Below are positions 49,091-59,600 of a stretch of DNA of 64,000 bases, piece by piece. Both the position numbers and the translations under genes were made by a program. Source of the DNA: Chamaea fasciata (lineage: Eukaryota > Chordata > Aves > Passeriformes > Sylviidae). Positions within the stretch are counted from its first letter, which is position 1. Each line of letters opens with the position of its first letter. Below the pieces are notes generated by a model. That model was not told the origin of the DNA. It ran no database searches and worked only from the letters and a program-made list of their open reading frames with translations. The DNA lies in the NCBI GenBank assembly GCA_029207755.1, contig JARCOQ010000011.1:24300712-24364711 (forward strand), read 5' to 3'.

Positions 49091-52000
49091 ATCTGCCTGC
49101 AATGCCTGCGTGTCAGAACAAAAAGCCTTCAGAGAGCGGGCAACTATATTTATCCTGATTGCGTTTGGGATTTTAACATGTTTTGTGCAGGCTGACAAAT
49201 GGCCTATTAATTATCTAATGTTGTCTGACAACAACAGCTTGATAAAGATGTATGTTTTTGAATTGGTGGATGAAAACTGCTGGAGAAGAGCCCCACAGGG
49301 GCCTTGCTGTCCTAAAACTGGGCTCCAAGCCATGACAACAGGCAAGACAAAGCCCTATCTCCTGCCACAGCCTTCGGAGATAAAATATGTCTTGGCATTA
49401 GGAACGTTTTCAGAAAACTGCTTCTGCAATATCTGATTAGGAAAAGGAGGAGTATGTCTTTACTAAATTGGGGTTAAGGCATAATCAATATCATATATGG
49501 AGTGTCTGGCCTATTCTGCATAAACACAGGCACTTCATATTATTAAGGAGTCTATAATGCAGAGGAAGCATATGGCAGGACGTTGCAGCGCTTTCTATTC
49601 TTTTTATTTAGAACTTTATCTTCCAACCTGTTTGACAGCTGCTCCTAAGTGGTTTCACAGTGCCAAATTATTTTTATGATTGTTTGATGTTTTATTCTCC
49701 CATTTCAGTTAATGAGATAGGATCCCACAATGGTCATAATTCAGAGCTGTCAGAACTAAAAAGCATGCTTGTGGCAAGATAGCCTGATGGTAAATAAGGC
49801 TAAAAGCTGCGGATAATAAAAACTCTCTTATCCGAGTCTCCTCTGCAATCAAAACTTGGTTTGGATCCTTCTTTCCTTTGTGCTCTCTTGTACTACAACC
49901 TTCCCTTTTGGACAGGTAAACTATCAATCTTTGGGTAATGTCACCCTTTTAATTCTGTTCAACCTTTCCTTGTAATGAAATGTGTAGGATACACAGGAAA
50001 CGTTGAAATGTCTAAAGATATTGAGTGCTATATTATAATTAAAGGGCTGGAGTCCTGTTTATTGTGCCAAGGGAATAATTTGTCATATATGCTTAGAAGA
50101 AACTGTTCAACAAATGACCTTTAAGAGTCCCAGGAAATGGGATATCTGGCATTCCCCAGGGATTTTAACAAAAACTTTCAAAAAGTTCATATTTTAGATC
50201 CTAACTTTCAGGATGAGAACCTCTTCCTCTTTTATTCTTGGATACTTTATATAGGGAGCATATAAATAAAGAGCATGCAATATAAATAAGTAGCCTTGGC
50301 TGTTACACCACAGGACCTGAGAATTGGCACCTCTTTGTTCATATCTCTACCAAAGAGTTTTTGCATGACCTTGTAATTTCATTGCCAATTGTCTCAACTT
50401 CTCTAGTTAGAAAATATCTGTAAAATACCTTATCCCTCATCTTAGACAAGTCTCCCACAATCTTTTTTCAGGAAGGCACCACACAATTCCATTCTGTAGC
50501 TCAGATGCTACAACACCTGTATTTGTGACAGGCCAGATGATCAAGGGTCCTGTTTGCTTCCAGAATCAGAAAAAAAAAAATATGTAATCAGTGGAGTAGG
50601 AAAAGATCCCAAGCAAAAAAAGAAGTTGCAGGAATTTCACTGGTCCGTTTGTACATGGTTAAATGCAAACAAAAGTTTCCATTGTTTGGAAAAAGCAAAA
50701 TCAGGCATGCAACAGAAAGAAGGGAGATGCAGGCAACTTCTCCAGGTGTTGGCAAAGGGGAATGTGGGACAGGGAAGGGCAGAGCACAAACCCTACAGGA
50801 ATCTCCTCTGGAAACCTTCACGTGTGGCTTGGCTATTGGGGTGAACTCCAACAACTGGAACTCATAGAAAAGCCTCTAACATCCACCAAAACAAATTCTG
50901 ATCCTCGACACTGACAGCCAGGCACCTCTAATGAGCTCACTTCAGAATGAACAATTTATATCCCCAACATGCATCTCATTTCCTGCTACACTTTTTAAGC
51001 AAGAAATCATGGAAATGATTCTGAAGCAACTAAAACAAAGCACAGCAATAACCAGTTAAATTAGCACTCAAAGCCCAGGTATGCAAACCCATGTCTAAAC
51101 AAGTCTGCTTTTTTCCTTATGTGTTTTAAGTCAATTCTTTAGGTCCAAATATGTGTCTATAATAAGCAAGAAAACTGGACAAAGCTGATCTCAAGCATTC
51201 CCCTGCACAGGTCTCACACACAGTTTGCGGTTGGAGTGTGGCAAATCCACATTGCTAACATTTTTTCCTCTCCCATTATGAAGGCCTGGTGTGATAAAAA
51301 AGGGGGCACAGCACTGTAGGGGCTGCCCACATCCAAATCCAAGCACAAGAGGGCTGATTCAGCAATCCCCTGGTAGGTTATATGCAAAGGGTGTAAGAAA
51401 CGCCTCCCTTTGCATCATTTGCCCACACTACAGCTAATAAATGTTGCTGTAACTGTAAGATCAGATCCTGGGGATCCGCCAAAAAGCCGTGGGAGCAAGT
51501 CCAGAGGAGGAACATGCAGGAGCAAATGAAAGCCAGTTGTGCTCCTGATGTCCACACCAGTTCTGAGCAGCACTTGTGCCAAAGCACAGCTTTGGGCAGA
51601 GACACCTTGGCCACACCAATTCCATCAGCCTCGGGGAAGGAGAAGGAACAAGAGCACAGCCCATCCCTCTGGCAGCACGAGGAAGCGCTGGAGATAACCA
51701 GCACAGACAGCCCTGGGGCTGGCAGAGCACTCGCACATCCTTCCCAGCGTGGGAAGGGCAGGAATATCACATAATTTCACATTCCTGAGGTTGCAGGCTT
51801 GTCGTGTCAGACCATCATCACTATTCAGGTTCTGACATTTGTCAAAGAGCAGAACCCAAAAGTCCCTTGGCTACAGGGGTCTCACCCAGGGCTTGATCCA
51901 AAAGATCTCAAGTCACCAAGGCTCTTTCCACAGACTTTCCATCTGGGTTCACAGCAGTTTCCCTCACTTCTTTTGTCTCGAGCTCAGTACAAAGTATATT

Positions 52001-53236
52001 GATACTGATTTGGGGCATGGGGGAAAGGAAGGGAAGAAGGAGGAAACCTCAGTGTGGATGGCATAAGAAAATTTGATACAGCTTTGCAAAGTTCAGGTAC
52101 TCCTTTTTTCAGTCACAAGGAAAGAAAATTGATGATGCCACAAGTTTAATGCTAATTGATTTATTACCTGCCTAAGCAAATCCTGGGCAATGCAATGGCA
52201 GGCTTAGACTTAAAGCAAATGATTTACAAGATAATGTTTGACTCTGGGAAAGGGTAATCAGATCCAGATACAATGGATGATAGGATAATTGAGAAGAAAT
52301 AAAAGAGGATAAATTGCCATGTGCTAATGAGCTTACAGGCCCTAATGGGGAGGACATCAGTTTTAACACTCGGGTTATGAGCTAGGAGCAAGGTTTTTTT
52401 TTCTTCAACAGATAAAGATGTAGTGCTGAAACAAACCAAGATTAATGGTGTCCCACTCACTTACTTAGCCATTCTTTACACCTTCAGCAGCTTCCTGCAT
52501 TAAATGTCTGGCTGTTTTTAAACCAGGTTTATCCAAAGCAACTCGCCTCACCTGGAAACCATCCTACCTATTTCTAGGTTAAGGCAGGTCTGTTGTTTGG
52601 GGATGAATGACTCAAAACAGCATTTCTCCCCCTTGCAGCACTGGCTGCCTGATGAGTTTGCAATGTCTTTGCAGGTCTCTTTAGGATCATAGGAATATTC
52701 TCAAGCCTTTATACGGTCTCACTGCACTCAGGTTTTGAAGCAGTTGCCAGAGCAATGCTGTCTCACATCATGATTCATTTTTATATTTTTTTCTCCCTCC
52801 ATCCCACATCACCACCTAGAACCAGGGACACTTTATTGGTATTTCTGATTACTGCTGTAGCCATCTAAATTTTTCAGCAGGATGGGGGTCTCTCCAGCCC
52901 TGATGTAGAAATGCACTATATGAATGGTGCTAGCCACAGAGTAATAAAAAGACAGCACCGTGTGCTGTTATTGGTAAGGAATACAGAAATGAAGCACTTC
53001 CTTAGAGACCAAGCCCATATTCCAGGGCAAGGCTTCCAACAAATGAAGTTTAATATGATGAATTGTGGTACAGTTCCAGAATGAATACAACTCTCAAAAA
53101 TGCAGGTCAGCCGAAGCTTTTAAGTTACAATGTGCACAACATGTCCAGTACTCAATTTTAAAGAGAAATATTTCTAGTTAATATGCACAGATGCATCTAC
53201 AGCCCTTCTGAGTTAATACATGGGGAGCCTTTTCCC
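49091..53236. other. Intronic stretch without recognised genes
   Basis: A 108-codon plus-strand frame (49110-49436) starts with a hydrophobic segment resembling a signal sequence, but it has no homology I recognise and begins next to an AT-rich candidate element. No other feature was noted. Confidence 0.55.
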
Positions 53237-53253
53237 TTTTTTTTTTTTTTTTT
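53237..53253 (+). repeat. T homopolymer (17)
   Basis: An uninterrupted run of 17 T, one of three T-runs of at least 14. Confidence 0.95.
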
Positions 53254-54133
53254 GCCATGCCACACCCTTTAGGCATCCAGGCACCTATTACAAATCCTGT
53301 GCAATCTCAGTGCAGGTAGCTCCTTCCCTATGGAAGGGGGAGGATGCCAACAGGGATCCCTGTGGACCACAACCCACCACCCACACAAGGGACCAAAACC
53401 CCGTGAGCAGCTCGTGAGGAGAGGGGCGAAGGACAGTCTGCCCCCAGCAGGGATGGATGTGCTCCAAAGAGCAGCTCCAAGCTCCGCTCACTGAATCACC
53501 TTTCTTTGTCCTGACCCAGATTTTAACATTTGCTTTAGAATTAGAAACACGGATCGTAAAACCACAAATTAGCAAACACAATGGTTCGGTGCTGGTACCT
53601 GGTGCCTGACCCTCTGTAAGGAGAGATGTGGTAAGGAACTGGTTCAAGCACTTCTGCAGGAAACCAGGAACCAACTTGTATCCGAGATCATCCCTTTCTC
53701 CCCCACATACCTTATCAAGTATCCCCTGGAGCTAAGCTATTGTCACCTTGAGCACAGAATGACTTCATGTCAAAGTAAACAAGACCTTCCTAAATCCTTC
53801 CACTGAAAAGTCTCTGGTCTAGTTGTAAAACAAAAAAGAGCAACTAAAAGGGATAAATATTAAATGTCTTAATGTATTACAAGTCTTAACACATTAGCAT
53901 GTTCCTTCAGGGAAACCAGCCTGGAGCGGCAGACTTGAACTGGCTGCAATTTGTACCGAGGATTGCTCTACTTGAAGCAACTTGCCTTTTCTGTTTGAGA
54001 GGAACACACAGTGTGAGCTCCCTGTTCTGCTATCAGGCACTTTCTGTACAAGCAAACAGGATATGATAGGTGTGACTCCAGTAATTGTCCCTATTCACTC
54101 TTACGGATAAAATATGGGTTTAATATGCTGGGA

Positions 54134-54134
<1 letters not shown>
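53254..54134. other. Intronic stretch without recognised genes
   Basis: Unique sequence. I checked it as the possible body of a retrocopy ending in the next A-tract and recognised no gene. Confidence 0.6.

Positions 54135-54168
<34 letters not shown>
54135..54168 (+). repeat. A homopolymer (34)
   Basis: Thirty-four uninterrupted A, the second longest in the window. There is no obvious target-site duplication or poly(A) signal, so slippage is preferred over retroposition. Confidence 0.95.
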
Positions 54169-54171
<3 letters not shown>

Positions 54172-55250
54172 AACTGAATACTGAAGAGATTGCTTGTTTG
54201 CTTGTCGGCATTGATGTTAGTTTTAATTTTATCTACTGATTCTTTAGCTCTGAGACAGAGTCACAGCAGATCCAGCTCCCACTTCCACAGCTATGGCAGT
54301 TTTTCTGTTGATGTTGAAGCTGAACTAAATCCCAGTGACCTGCATATGCAAACCCTTTTCTCTCTGTGGAACCGTCTAACATTTATCCAGCAAAAAAAAA
54401 AAGTATTTCTAGGCATAAAATTAAAATAAACCTCTGCTCTCCTGAGAAGCCAGCTTCAAGTTTCTGGTTGCCCATCACACAAGTGCATGTGCTGGTGCTC
54501 CACTTTCGGCTTCAGCCCCTCCACCCAAAACCCTGCCCAGCATCAACTGTGTTTCCTCACTCAGGAGAATCCTGTAATTCTGCAAATGCCCTGCAGAGCT
54601 GAGGTACATTCCAACGAGCCTGAGCTTTGCTGTAGGCACACCTGACACGAAATTCAGCCGTGGCTCACAGTGCCAGTCCCACTCCTTCCAATGGCACCCT
54701 GCTCCTCCCTTCGCATACGTCCACAAATACCTTTAATGCTTGTGCTTGTATTGAGCCTCACATGGGAGAGCAACAGCCAGAGTTTTAGCAAGCAGAGGCG
54801 CAGAGCTGAACACCAAAACCACTCAGTTCCTGTTGGAAAGGCAGCATTTGTGCCTCACATTGCCTGACTGTGCTTGTACTCACACGAAGAGGAGGACAGG
54901 GAGACTTAGAGGGAAATGCTGCTTTTTGCACATAAGTGCATGAGGCAGACGAGAACAACAGGAGGCCGGAAAGAAAGCAGGACTTCCTCCGCACCAAAGT
55001 GAAATCACCAGTGTTTGAGGGACAAAGGACCCCACTGGTCAGAGCTGGAGAGCCACTGAGCCACCAAGGAATTCCACCTATAGAAACAGGAGCTGGGACC
55101 CTTGTGCATCCACATGGCAATGGTGAAGACACAACAGATCCTCTCGAAGTGCTGTCATATGGATGCTCTTGGCCTTAAATTTCATCTCACCTATGTCTTA
55201 CTTTATGTCTAGAGGCATTCTTTTCCTTAAACATTTTTAATAAATTGGAA

Positions 55251-55261
55251 TTTTTTTTTTT
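55251..55261 (+). repeat. T homopolymer (11) followed by GCAG
   Basis: T11 followed by GCAGG looks like a plus-strand splice acceptor. No exon with coding content follows, so it is recorded only as a repeat. Confidence 0.8.
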
Positions 55262-55330
55262 GCAGGTCTTGTATTAACCTTATTCCCTACAACAACCAAT
55301 TCCCTGCAACAACCACATTGGGATAAAGGA

Positions 55331-55344
55331 CACACACACACACA
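55331..55344 (+). repeat. (CA)7 short tandem repeat
   Basis: Seven CA units. Confidence 0.9.
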
Positions 55345-55408
55345 TTCAGTGGGAGCTCTACACCTTTCTTGTCTGTAACAGACTTCTCTACTGAGGCCAA
55401 ACCTTCTA

Positions 55409-55460
55409 TTTCGAAGGACTTGGGAGAAAAGTCACAACTTTTCTCCCAAGTCCTTCAAAA
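55409..55460. repeat. Perfect 20-bp inverted repeat with 4-base loop
   Basis: The left arm at 55413-55432 (GAAGGACTTGGGAGAAAAGT) is matched exactly by its reverse complement at 55437-55456. The loop is CACA. Beyond one mismatch (55412/55457) three more pairs form (55409-55411 with 55458-55460). The element would fold as a hairpin in DNA or in the MECOM pre-mRNA. Perfect pairing with so short a loop points to a recent origin such as a template switch, or to an assembly/sequencing fold-back. It does not look like a typical microRNA precursor, which has a longer, imperfect stem. Confidence 0.97.
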
Positions 55461-57029
55461 CCTCTATCAGCCCCACTGGAACATGTGACACAACCTTACA
55501 CCCACTGAATAGAGGGTGTATTTTGGGAGACTCCAGCTCTGCCGCTCATCACTGTGCTGTCCCACTGACATCGCTGAAGTGTGGCTGCACACTTCCCCCT
55601 CCTGCAGACCAGGGCAGCATCCCCTGCCTGCCGATATCTGAGGAAAACCTCTCTGCTGTAGGATCATTAACATACCTCGCTGCCTGCAGCGGTGCAGGGC
55701 AGCTGCCGTCCTTCCCACAGTGCTGTGGCAGGAAATATTTCATCCTCCCGCAGCTGTGCCAATATTTCCAGAGTGCCTTGGCTCTGTAAAAGCAGACTTC
55801 TTGACCCTGCATCTGGCATGTGCACAAGGAAGAGGCACAAACAGGCTCGTACCCAGGGTCAATGCACACTCACCTCAGTCCCAGTGTGACCAGCGCGCCA
55901 GGAGGGTCCCCCAGTGCCCAGAGCAAACAGACAGAGCTGTGACATGAACAAAAACCATTCAGCTTCATCCCCAGCCACAGCATGGCAAAGGCACCAGGGA
56001 AGGTGCCAGCTCAAGGCCCCTCTGACAGGGTTCGACCACCGAACACCAACAAAGCAGAGGGATCCTAGGCCAACACACTGGAAGGTGGATCAGAAAACCT
56101 GGATTCATGTCTCTACTCCATTGGTTTTCCCACAGGAACAGGTAGTTCCTAACTCAGCTGATTTTTAAAACAGCCTCTTGCCTGCTTGGTGCCTCAGTTT
56201 CCCACCCACGTAAAGGGGATCATTTTCATTGCCTTATTTTATCCCAGTTTATCCCTTCAGACTGTGCACATTTCAAGACAACTGCTCCGTACATGGAGCA
56301 ACTGGTGCAACTCACCCTGACCTCACTGCAGGCTTACACCTGGCTTACCAGTAATGACAAAATGATAACCTTAACACTTTCCACTCTCATAGATTTTAAT
56401 GTTTCTCAATTGATTTGTTAGCCCACCAAATTTATTATTAGCTACCAGAAAACCATTTACAGTGCATAGAATTTAAACAGCTGGGTCTGCTTTGGACTTT
56501 TTAAAATAAACATCTCAAACCCAGATCTTGAATATGCTTCTGGAACTTTTTGGGAGGTGGGGGATTTGAAAAATAATTTCATCTGAGGTGTTAGCTCATA
56601 CATCAATGATTTCAGCTTGATGCCGCTAGAAGTGAGCGAGATGCAATGTTTTGAGAATCAGAATGAATAATGGAAACATCAGCTCAGCCCTGACCCTGGG
56701 TGTGGAGGCACTGCTGCGCTGGGCTCCAGCCCCTCTGCCTCTGCTTCAGCCAGCAGGTAAAGCTCAGAACAGGGAAATGCACATGGGGGTGGGGAAAAAA
56801 ATAGAATAATAGTGTAGAGCATGGATAAGCCATACACAGATATTGGTAATTTCAAATAGGTACTTCTCAGAGGAGCTATACTGCACACCTTTGACCTTTA
56901 ACTGGAGTGCTCAAACATTGCTTGTAATGATGACTACCAATGAAAGTCCTATGCTGTGCTTGGCTGCACTTTCTATATGAGTGCCAGCAGTAAGATAAAT
57001 GATAAACTGGTTCACTGGAGTACTAGTGG
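55461..57029. other. Intronic stretch without recognised genes
   Basis: GC-richer to about 56100 and then AT-rich. Overlapping open frames of up to 106 codons have no domain. No transposon was recognised. Confidence 0.55.
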
Positions 57030-57450
57030 TTTGGGGGCTATTGATTTTTGGTCCATTCTCTTTAAAAGTGAGATCTAAAAAGTTGACAGAGGGTCATTAA
57101 TTTCATCATATACTTGTCGACTCATCCATAACCAATCCAGGGGCTGAGTGCGCTTGTCACTCTCTGTTTGCACTTTATTTGTTTAGGTTTTCTTTGTGAT
57201 TCTACCTTTTTCCCCTTTATTTCAGCTTTGTGTTTATGTTCCTGGTGTTATTTCTTTTTGCCCTCCAAATGAGCGCCTCGCTTTGCACTTCTACTGAAAA
57301 ATGCTCTCTTATAATATATTTATATTAGAGATAAATCCAGCGGCTTCACTATCAACTCTGCTAGGAGAGGAAGTCACCTCCGTTTAGTGCTATTCATTTA
57401 AAAAGAAAAAGAACTGCTATAAAATTCATCAATCTTAATTGTGCAATCTG
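57030..57450. promoter_or_regulatory. AT-rich candidate regulatory stretch with CpGs
   Basis: Complex AT-rich DNA contains TGTCGACTCATCC, GAGTGCGCTTG and GAGCGCCTCGC words and a TATAATATATTTATATTAG segment. Retained CpGs in AT-rich, non-repetitive DNA suggest constraint or hypomethylation. No coding content. Confidence 0.2.
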
Positions 57451-57929
57451 AAGGATTTTGATCGAATAAACACTTGTCTGAAGACTTCAGGGTCTTGTTT
57501 GAAAGACACATTAAGAACAGACTTGAAGAATGTTTCCCTTCTGAAGCTCCATAGGCCTATGACAATGTTCTCAGGTGACAGGGAAAAGACTGAATTCAAA
57601 TAAACAAATGTCCATAATTAATAGAGTTCCCTTCCTTGTCCTTCTGATTAAGCCCTTAGCAACTCTTTGCAGTGCATTACCTAAGAAAATATTTTACCAA
57701 ACCTTCCTATTAAAAAAACCCTCAAAAACTCCTGTCTTATCCTAGCTTTCATAGAGTGAGAGTATACTGAGAATTGTCCATAATTATTGGTATAACAACA
57801 ACTGGATACAAATATTTAAGACCAAAGGAGTACTTCATATATCGAACGGATAAATATCCACAGAAGGAAGTTATTCATGTGCAGGAACTGCATGCAGGAG
57901 GCAGGTTTTACCAGCTTAAGTTAGTTAAG

Positions 57930-58110
57930 TGTATTTCTAGGTAATAGTGTCATCTGTCTCCCAACACCGAGTTCATCTGCACTGTCTTTCGTTGGGAGCC
58001 CAACAGAAAAGTGTATGCAGGAAGTAAAAGAAAGCGTGATTAACTACTACGGGCGACGGCAGAAAATTCCAGCATTAATAATATCACAACTTGCCAGTAA
58101 ATCTCTCTTT
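57930..58110. promoter_or_regulatory. Candidate element with clustered CpGs
   Basis: CpGs occur in CACCGAG, TTTCGTTGG, AAGCGTG and ACGGGCGACGGC within about 90 bp (57967-58060), amid AT-rich sequence that includes GATTAACTA and GCATTAATAATA. It is non-repetitive and non-coding. Confidence 0.2.
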
Positions 58111-59159
58111 TATAGGTAAAGAAATACATTTCTACTTTAAAGTGTGTTTTTATATACCCTTGAGTGCCCAACTAGTTAAACTACCAAGGGAGCTCTACAT
58201 GATTTAGAAGTTAATCCTTCAAATGGCTAACAATTGAATGCCTCAGCTGTTTGTAGTTTCCTACCGCTGGCTAATTTCATTTTTGTTTCATGTGTTCGGT
58301 GGCAAGCTTTCATTGTTCAGAGCTCTGACACCGAGGTTGTAGATGTAGTTAATTTAGTTAAAATGAGGCTGGGAACATTCACACAGTGTTCAGTTTGTTA
58401 TGACTAGGCCTGGTAGAAGTTGAGGTAGATATGGCTGGAAACAAGTGGAAAACAAGTGGAGAAAATAAAAGGAGAGAAAGCAGACAAAGGAGGTGATCCA
58501 AATTTGCCAAACTCAGGAGAAATAAACAGCCTTTTTAAAGGAAAAAAAAATAATAAACCATATTTAGGGTTACTCTTCGAGGGCCAAAAAAATCCGGATA
58601 TGTTGAAATACTGAATCAGCAAGTGATTTACCCGTGGGTTTGTCCTTCTGGGCCTACCTTTATCAGTTCCTTGGGTTTTGCCAACAGCAAAGCCCATCGA
58701 CGCCATCCCTTCCGCAAACCCCATTTTGTCTGATTGGCACTTCCACAGGTCAGAAGGCTCATAAGTGCTCAAAAATATTTATAGCAGTTGGTGCTCAGGT
58801 CCTCAGTGCCCACGCTGGGAGCACAGACTGAGCCAAGATGTCCCTTGGTCAGGTCCCAACTCTACCAAAGGGGTCTCGCCTAAATGCAATAAACCCGCCC
58901 CCGAAAAAATCAATACTTTTTGCTGGCTTGGAGTGAACATCTGAATCTGTGCAACCAGTGACCACTTTTCCCATTCACATCCCCAAATATATGATGCAAT
59001 GTAGGTCGAACACCCTCTTGACCTCAGCAGAGCCTGTTCTTGTGGGGAACAGAGCCCCCAGATCCTGTGCCCAGGGCTGCAAAAATGGTGCCAAAGCCAA
59101 AGAAAGGCTCAGCAGCTCTGGCACTTCCTTGCTGCATTTCCCAACTCGAGCAACCAGCT
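58111..59159. other. Intronic stretch without recognised genes
   Basis: Unique sequence. A 122-codon minus-strand frame at 58404-58772 has no domain. Confidence 0.55.
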
Positions 59160-59600
59160 TCTTAAAATCCTAATTATAGTCTTGATTAATAGATATTATA
59201 ACACAGCTCCTGTTTGCCTGTAATTATATTTGACACAGAGATACAAATCAGCAGTTTAACACCCTGGAATAGGATTCATAGGATTTTATAGGATTATGGA
59301 CATATACATTTTTATTAAAGCTCTATTGGTTTCTCTTTTGCATTCATCAAATCTCTCCCTTTATACAGAGATAAATATATCTTTTTTTTTTCCCCAGAAA
59401 GTCATTAATTTTGGAGTTTGAGAAAAATGAAATAGACGAAGTGGGTAATTTTTCACACTTAGAATAATTTCTCTATGATATTATGACTCTTTTTCTTGCA
59501 CTGCTCTGGGAGATTAATATGACTGTTATTTTCTCCACTAATTGGCTTTACAGATAGCCATGGGAGATGGCACCTAATAAAGCCAAATGAGAGAAAAAAT
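59160..59600. promoter_or_regulatory. AT-rich candidate regulatory stretch
   Basis: CTAATTATAG, GATTAATAGATATTATAAC, TGTAATTATATTTG and CACTAATTGGC words are spread over complex AT-rich DNA. A T10 run interrupts it near 59381. Motif content is the only support. Confidence 0.2.

Noticed and set aside
49110..49436. 108-codon plus-strand frame with a hydrophobic, signal-like start
   Set aside because: No homology recognised, it lies opposite MECOM's direction in an AT-rich stretch, and there is no promoter or splice support.
53254..54168. Possible processed retrocopy ending in the A34 tract
   Set aside because: No recognisable gene body, no AATAAA close before the tract and no visible target-site duplication. 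CR1 machinery in birds rarely makes poly(A) retrocopies.
55251..55270. Splice-acceptor look-alike (T11 then GCAGG) on the plus strand
   Set aside because: No open, conserved coding sequence or donor follows, and MECOM runs on the opposite strand.
55413..55456. MicroRNA precursor
   Set aside because: The 20-bp perfect stem with a 4-base loop is too short and too perfect for a normal precursor, which has about 30 or more imperfect pairs and a larger loop.
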